NCBI GenBank assembly: GCA_903899985.1
Contig: CAIULL010000123.1
Coordinates: 1-59,072 of the forward strand
Direction of reading: 5' to 3'
DNA: 59,072 bases
From: an uncultured Schlesneria sp.
GTDB lineage: Bacteria > Planctomycetota > Planctomycetia > Planctomycetales > Planctomycetaceae
The stretch's first letter is position 1. Each line of letters starts with the position of its first letter. Positions 55,628-59,072 of the stretch are shown here, in pieces. Made by a program: the position numbers and the translations under genes. Below the pieces are notes generated by a model. That model was not told the DNA's origin, did no database searches, and saw only the letters and a program-made list of their open reading frames with translations.

Positions 55628-57094
55628 TTATTGAGTCGAGGCCCCAATCTGTACTTCTGGCGGGCGGTAGAACAAGGCGACAGGGAGCATCAGCGCTGCG
55701 GCAAGGCCAAAGAGAGAGGCGTAAGGCAGCATCAGCCAGTCGACAAGTACGATCCGCCCCAAAGAACAAACGCCGCCCGCTGAGGCAATTCCGATCCAAT
55801 TAATCAAATTGTTTGCACCAATGATACGTCCCTTTTGCTCCACGGGGGCTGTTGATTGAAGATAGACTTGCAGAGGAACACTATAGAACCCGGCAAACAG
55901 CCCGACAGAAATTAAAGCCAATGCGCATCCAAAGGGCCCAAGGATCGTTCCCCGATAAAATCGCTCGGTTGCGTTAGTGACTCTCTGTGGTTCAGGGTCA
56001 CCCTGTTTCGCGGAGTTTTTCCGATCGTTATCTGACAATTCTGTGCTCGTGTGATCGGTATGAACGACGTCGACCTTCGCTTGAGTCGCAGATTTGGCCC
56101 GCTGTTTCAAGTCGCGGATTTCTTCCCGGACTGCGTTCCAGCCCGGGCCGGGTAGCGCCAGTAGCAACAGACTTAACGTAATCCCCCACGCCCCGGTTCG
56201 GACGATCCAACCTCGAACACGATCTTTCGACAATATCCCGGCAATCACACAACCCATGGCAATTCCCACCCCAGTCGTCGCAGCCAGGATTCCAGTGATC
56301 AAATCATTAAAATGGAACTGTTCTTTCCCCAGGGCATTGATGGCCGGGGGATAGATTGTCCCACCCACGAACCAGAAGACGGACGACATCAACAGCACGC
56401 CAAAGAGTTTTGGTCGATCTCGCAACAGACTTCGTGTCTCCGGAGCAATCAGCAGGTACGATGCGTCGAATTTCAAGCTCGGCTGAGCCACCGGTGTTGA
56501 ACGAACCGCCAGCGACGTTAACAAGCCCATGATTGAAATAACCAGACAGGGTAGGCTCGCTAACCAAAGTGTGTCCGGAAAAAAATACTTCGCAGTCCCG
56601 GCTGCGGTCAGCCCGAAGATGATCGCAAGAAATGTCGCCATCAGCATCATCCCATTCGCACGCGGCAAGTCTTCTGCACGAAGCATCTCCGGCAGGATGC
56701 CATATTTTGATGGACCGAAGAACGCACTGTGAGCCCCCATCAAACACAGGACCGCCAGGAGAAAAGGGAGGCTATGAGTCACAAACCCAATCATTCCGAG
56801 CAGCACGATCACGACTTCGGCCAGCTTACACAGGACGATGATCGTCCGTTTGCTAAATCGGTCGGACAGGTATCCTGCATAACCAGAGATGGCAATAAAC
56901 GGGATCGAGAACACCACGATCCCTAATCCCTGCAAGTCCCGACCTCCCTGACTTGCCTGATCAAGACAATCAAGCATCACAAGCTGCTTGAATAGATTGT
57001 CGTTGAAAGCTCCGAAAAACTGTGTCAGATTGAGCCCCCAGAATCCTCGATCCTGCAACAGTGGCTGTCGGTCGTCATGAACTTGAGTGGTCAT
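55628..57094 (-). CDS. MFS transporter, LplT-like (lysophospholipid flippase type)
   Basis: This is a 488-residue major-facilitator protein. The N-terminus reads GFWGLNLTQFFGAFNDNLFK, and helix 4-5 MGAHSAFFGPSKYGILPEML, both strong hallmarks of LplT, which moves lysophosphatidylethanolamine across the inner membrane for re-acylation. About eleven hydrophobic helices can be counted. A long hydrophilic loop at about 305-375 (KQRAKSATQAKVDVVHTDHT) is unusual for LplT and splits the C-terminal half. No acyltransferase/ACP-synthetase (Aas) gene adjoins. The PLA2-like gene follows after 167 bases on the same strand, which fits a lipid-turnover role. Confidence 0.78.
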   Translation of the reverse strand: MTTQVHDDRQPLLQDRGFWGLNLTQFFGAFNDNLFKQLVMLDCLDQASQGGRDLQGLGIVVFSIPFIAISGYAGYLSDRFSKRTIIVLCKLAEVVIVLLGMIGFVTHSLPFLLAVLCLMGAHSAFFGPSKYGILPEMLRAEDLPRANGMMLMATFLAIIFGLTAAGTAKYFFPDTLWLASLPCLVISIMGLLTSLAVRSTPVAQPSLKFDASYLLIAPETRSLLRDRPKLFGVLLMSSVFWFVGGTIYPPAINALGKEQFHFNDLITGILAATTGVGIAMGCVIAGILSKDRVRGWIVRTGAWGITLSLLLLALPGPGWNAVREEIRDLKQRAKSATQAKVDVVHTDHTSTELSDNDRKNSAKQGDPEPQRVTNATERFYRGTILGPFGCALALISVGLFAGFYSVPLQVYLQSTAPVEQKGRIIGANNLINWIGIASAGGVCSLGRIVLVDWLMLPYASLFGLAAALMLPVALFYRPPEVQIGASTQ

Positions 57095-57391
57095 CTTGCC
57101 GGGCCTTCTGACAAGTTTGTCAATTCAACGAGATTTTGCGATCCATTGAGCAGGATTCTTGCAGGATGTTGTGAATGAGGATAGCCATTCTTGTGAATCT
57201 CGATTGTCAAACTTTAGAACACCGGTTTACGATGCTGCATCGATAAAAATGTCGCGGGCATGACCCGCCACGCAATGGGAGTCTGAGGCCTGAAACGATC
57301 CGCTTTTTCGAAGTGTCTTGTTTGGTGAATCGGAGAGTGCGGTCCCCTTCTCCGTTTACATTAGGAATTCGCAGCCGCGAGCAGTGAAAAC
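57095..57391. other. Gap between divergent genes
   Basis: The 297 bases hold no supported gene. A short stem GCGGG-CATGA-CCCGC lies at about 57255-57269. Promoters of the LplT-like (-) and zinc-ribbon (+) genes must lie here but I could not place them. Confidence 0.35.
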
Positions 57392-59072
57392 ATGTCAATT
57401 CAAATTCCCTGTCCGAACTGCGGTCGAGAGCTCAAGCTTCCTGACCGTAGCTTGCTCGGTCGAAAGGGCAAATGCCCCAAATGTGCTCATACGTTTATCC
57501 TCGAAGAACCACCCGTAGTGGCACTGGAATTGGCAAATCCGGAACCCGTCGCTTCCGTGACAAACGCCCCTTTGAAAGCGACAGGTACGCCCGTATTTTT
57601 TGACCTCAACCAACCGACAAAGCCGAGCCAGCCCACTTCGCAAGGACATGTGACGTCCGCTATGGGCAGCTCCCCAGTTCTGGCTGACCTCGATCAAGTC
57701 GTTAAACCAAAAGGAACCGCAGAACGACTGAAAGAACAACAGAGAAAAAACGCACGACAACGCAATATTGGATTGGCAATCGCTGCGGTGGCGGCTGCGT
57801 TGATTGGTGGGTTCGTGATATTCGGTTCGAAATCAGTGGATAAAAACGCTGTTTCGAAAACCGCAGAAAAACCAGCTGGAACCGACCCCGAACATGTCGA
57901 AGATTCCGGCCAGACTCCGGCGACGGGTTTTGCGAATCCGAAGTCGCCCACCAAAGGGAAACCAATTCAACTGCAGTATATTCCGTTTGGAACGCAGGTC
58001 GTGCTGAATCTTCATCCGGCCGAACTCTGGAAGCCCGGTAGCCCGGGTGAAGAAATCCGTTATTGTGTTCCCCCGCTTGCCAAACTCGTCGAAACTGTCC
58101 TGAACGACTTGTTCCAGCGAAAGCCCGAACAGGTCGAAGAATTATTGATCTGCCTGCTTCCAGGAATACGAGGCAGCCTGCCCGATGTTGCAGCCGTCGC
58201 TCGTCTGGTTGACGAACAAAAACAAAGCCAGCTGATTGATCAGCTAGGCCAGTATCTTGAGGTGGATGGGCAATCGGTGTACACGAAAGGGGATCGTACT
58301 TATATGATCGTCGATCTGAAGACACTTGTCGTCTGCCCCAAAAGCCAGACTCAGGAAATGGTCGAGGCGATCAAGAAGCGACACCCCGTTGAGCAAATCG
58401 ATCCGCTGCTTCCAATGACGGATCGTGATCGACATATCACTGCGATTTTTACGCCAATCACGCTCGGCCTGCAGGAAGCGTGGTTTCCTGAAAACGTTCG
58501 TCCGTTCGTCAAAAACTCGCTTGACTGGCTGGGTGAAGAAGTCGAGACGGTTTCATGGAGCTTTCACATGACCGACGAACAATTTTATTCAGAAATTCTT
58601 TTACACGGAAAAGGAAGTTCCGGAAAGAATTCGTCAAAGAAACTCGAGCAAGACATTAAAGTGAAGCTGGCACAACTGGCAGAAAGTCTTCTCACGCAAG
58701 TCGAACAGATGAATCCGCGAGAGCAAGGCAAGCGAATGGTGATTGGTCGCCTTCCAGCGATGGTCGAAGTCTTTTCGCTGGCGACGATCATTAATCACGG
58801 ACCGCAATACGTGCAGCTCATCACCCCACTACCCGACCGAGCCGCTCCGAACCTGGCCTTGGGAACGCTACTCGCCTGGGACGAATCGACAAGAACCGAT
58901 TTTTCAAAAGCTAAGACAAAACCACCGACCACCGAAGGTACGGCAGTGCCTGAACTGATCGCGGACCGGTTGAAAATGAAAATCGATGTGGACTTTCGAA
59001 ATACGGAGATGCACGAGGCGTTTGCGTTCATCGGAGGTGAGATCAAAACATCGATTACACTTGATGGTGACG
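57392..59072 (+). CDS. Zinc-ribbon membrane protein, incomplete at right edge
   Basis: The frame from ATG 57392 stays open to the window end (560 residues seen). The N-terminus is a zinc ribbon with C-x2-C pairs: CPNCGRELKLPD and CPKCAHTF. It is followed by a proline/threonine-rich region and a single hydrophobic helix (NIGLAIAAVAAALIGGFVIFG, about 127-148). The remainder is a large soluble domain, for example YIPFGTQVVLNLHPAELW, with no named family recognised. At the edge the sequence DVDFRNTEMHEAFAFIGGEI hints at a further repeated beta unit. Zinc-ribbon plus one membrane helix plus a big outer domain is a recurrent planctomycete layout. C-terminus unseen. Confidence 0.8.
   Translation, partial: MSIQIPCPNCGRELKLPDRSLLGRKGKCPKCAHTFILEEPPVVALELANPEPVASVTNAPLKATGTPVFFDLNQPTKPSQPTSQGHVTSAMGSSPVLADLDQVVKPKGTAERLKEQQRKNARQRNIGLAIAAVAAALIGGFVIFGSKSVDKNAVSKTAEKPAGTDPEHVEDSGQTPATGFANPKSPTKGKPIQLQYIPFGTQVVLNLHPAELWKPGSPGEEIRYCVPPLAKLVETVLNDLFQRKPEQVEELLICLLPGIRGSLPDVAAVARLVDEQKQSQLIDQLGQYLEVDGQSVYTKGDRTYMIVDLKTLVVCPKSQTQEMVEAIKKRHPVEQIDPLLPMTDRDRHITAIFTPITLGLQEAWFPENVRPFVKNSLDWLGEEVETVSWSFHMTDEQFYSEILLHGKGSSGKNSSKKLEQDIKVKLAQLAESLLTQVEQMNPREQGKRMVIGRLPAMVEVFSLATIINHGPQYVQLITPLPDRAAPNLALGTLLAWDESTRTDFSKAKTKPPTTEGTAVPELIADRLKMKIDVDFRNTEMHEAFAFIGGEIKTSITLDGD

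Noticed and set aside
55112-55783. 223-residue frame antisense to the PLA2-like and LplT-like genes
   Set aside because: The opposite strand carries a signal peptide and the PLA2 catalytic motif; this frame has none.
1-59072. CRISPR arrays, tRNA or rRNA genes, integrases or transposases
   Set aside because: Looked for direct repeats with regular spacers, T-loop (GTTCGANNC) contexts and transposase motifs; nothing convincing was found.

Overview
The window looks like chromosomal DNA of a planctomycete (Planctomycetota, probably order Planctomycetales). Several markers point that way: an extracytoplasmic-function sigma factor paired with a Ser/Thr kinase that carries a zinc-finger anti-sigma-like N-terminus, a DUF6798-type membrane protein, a DUF3467 protein, a stand-alone secretin, many large secreted proteins of unknown function, and weak Shine-Dalgarno signals with GTG/TTG alternatives. 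I found no rRNA, tRNA, CRISPR array, phage gene or intact insertion sequence. The mobile-like content is limited to small palindromic repeats.

Layout. Bases 1-5343 hold a translation block on the + strand (ffh, rpsP, trmD, rplS, yraN; no rimM) followed by a membrane protein carrying two half acyl-carrier-like segments. Bases 5399-9545 (-) hold a secreted glycosidase-like protein and an ABC-F ATPase. Bases 9900-16592 hold a vanadium-haloperoxidase-like enzyme, a ceramidase-like enzyme, an LssY_C protein, a CitG-like enzyme (-), a short-chain dehydrogenase and a YaiI/DUF188 protein. Bases 16758-24743 (-) form a signalling block read as sigma factor, kinase, a 1090-residue PDZ protein and a lipoprotein with five repeated domains. 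Then come mfd (+), a DUF6798 membrane protein, a small Lys/Ala-rich protein, an HtrA-like protease and a 209-residue unknown (all -).

Bases 32872-35265 (-) hold a DUF3467 gene followed by three tightly packed membrane proteins that resemble complex I subunits NuoJ, NuoK and a shortened NuoL, without the usual proton-channel glutamates. After an 840-base gene-free stretch with a strong terminator and a candidate small RNA come a secretin, an SGNH-like protein, glutamate dehydrogenase, a HEAT-repeat protein, a hybrid histidine kinase and a CusB/CusA-like efflux pair (all +). A SpoIIE phosphatase (-), a zinc alcohol dehydrogenase (+) and a PIN-PhoH ATPase (-) follow. Next is a (-) group of an LplT-like transporter, a secreted phospholipase-A2-like protein and a phosphoglucosamine/phosphomannomutase. 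A zinc-ribbon protein runs off the right edge.

Small-scale structure. Three palindromic repeat families lie between genes: a 98-bp double-hairpin element (two copies with compensatory changes), a roughly 40-bp GC-rich hairpin element (four copies, two of them forming a long inverted pair), and one perfect 30-bp inverted repeat built from 9-base units. The most unusual protein-level observations are the degenerate NuoJKL-like cluster, the acyl-carrier fold that seems to be split and permuted exactly at its serine site, and the PLA2-like/LplT-like neighbours. All functional statements rest on motif recognition by eye; no database search was run.
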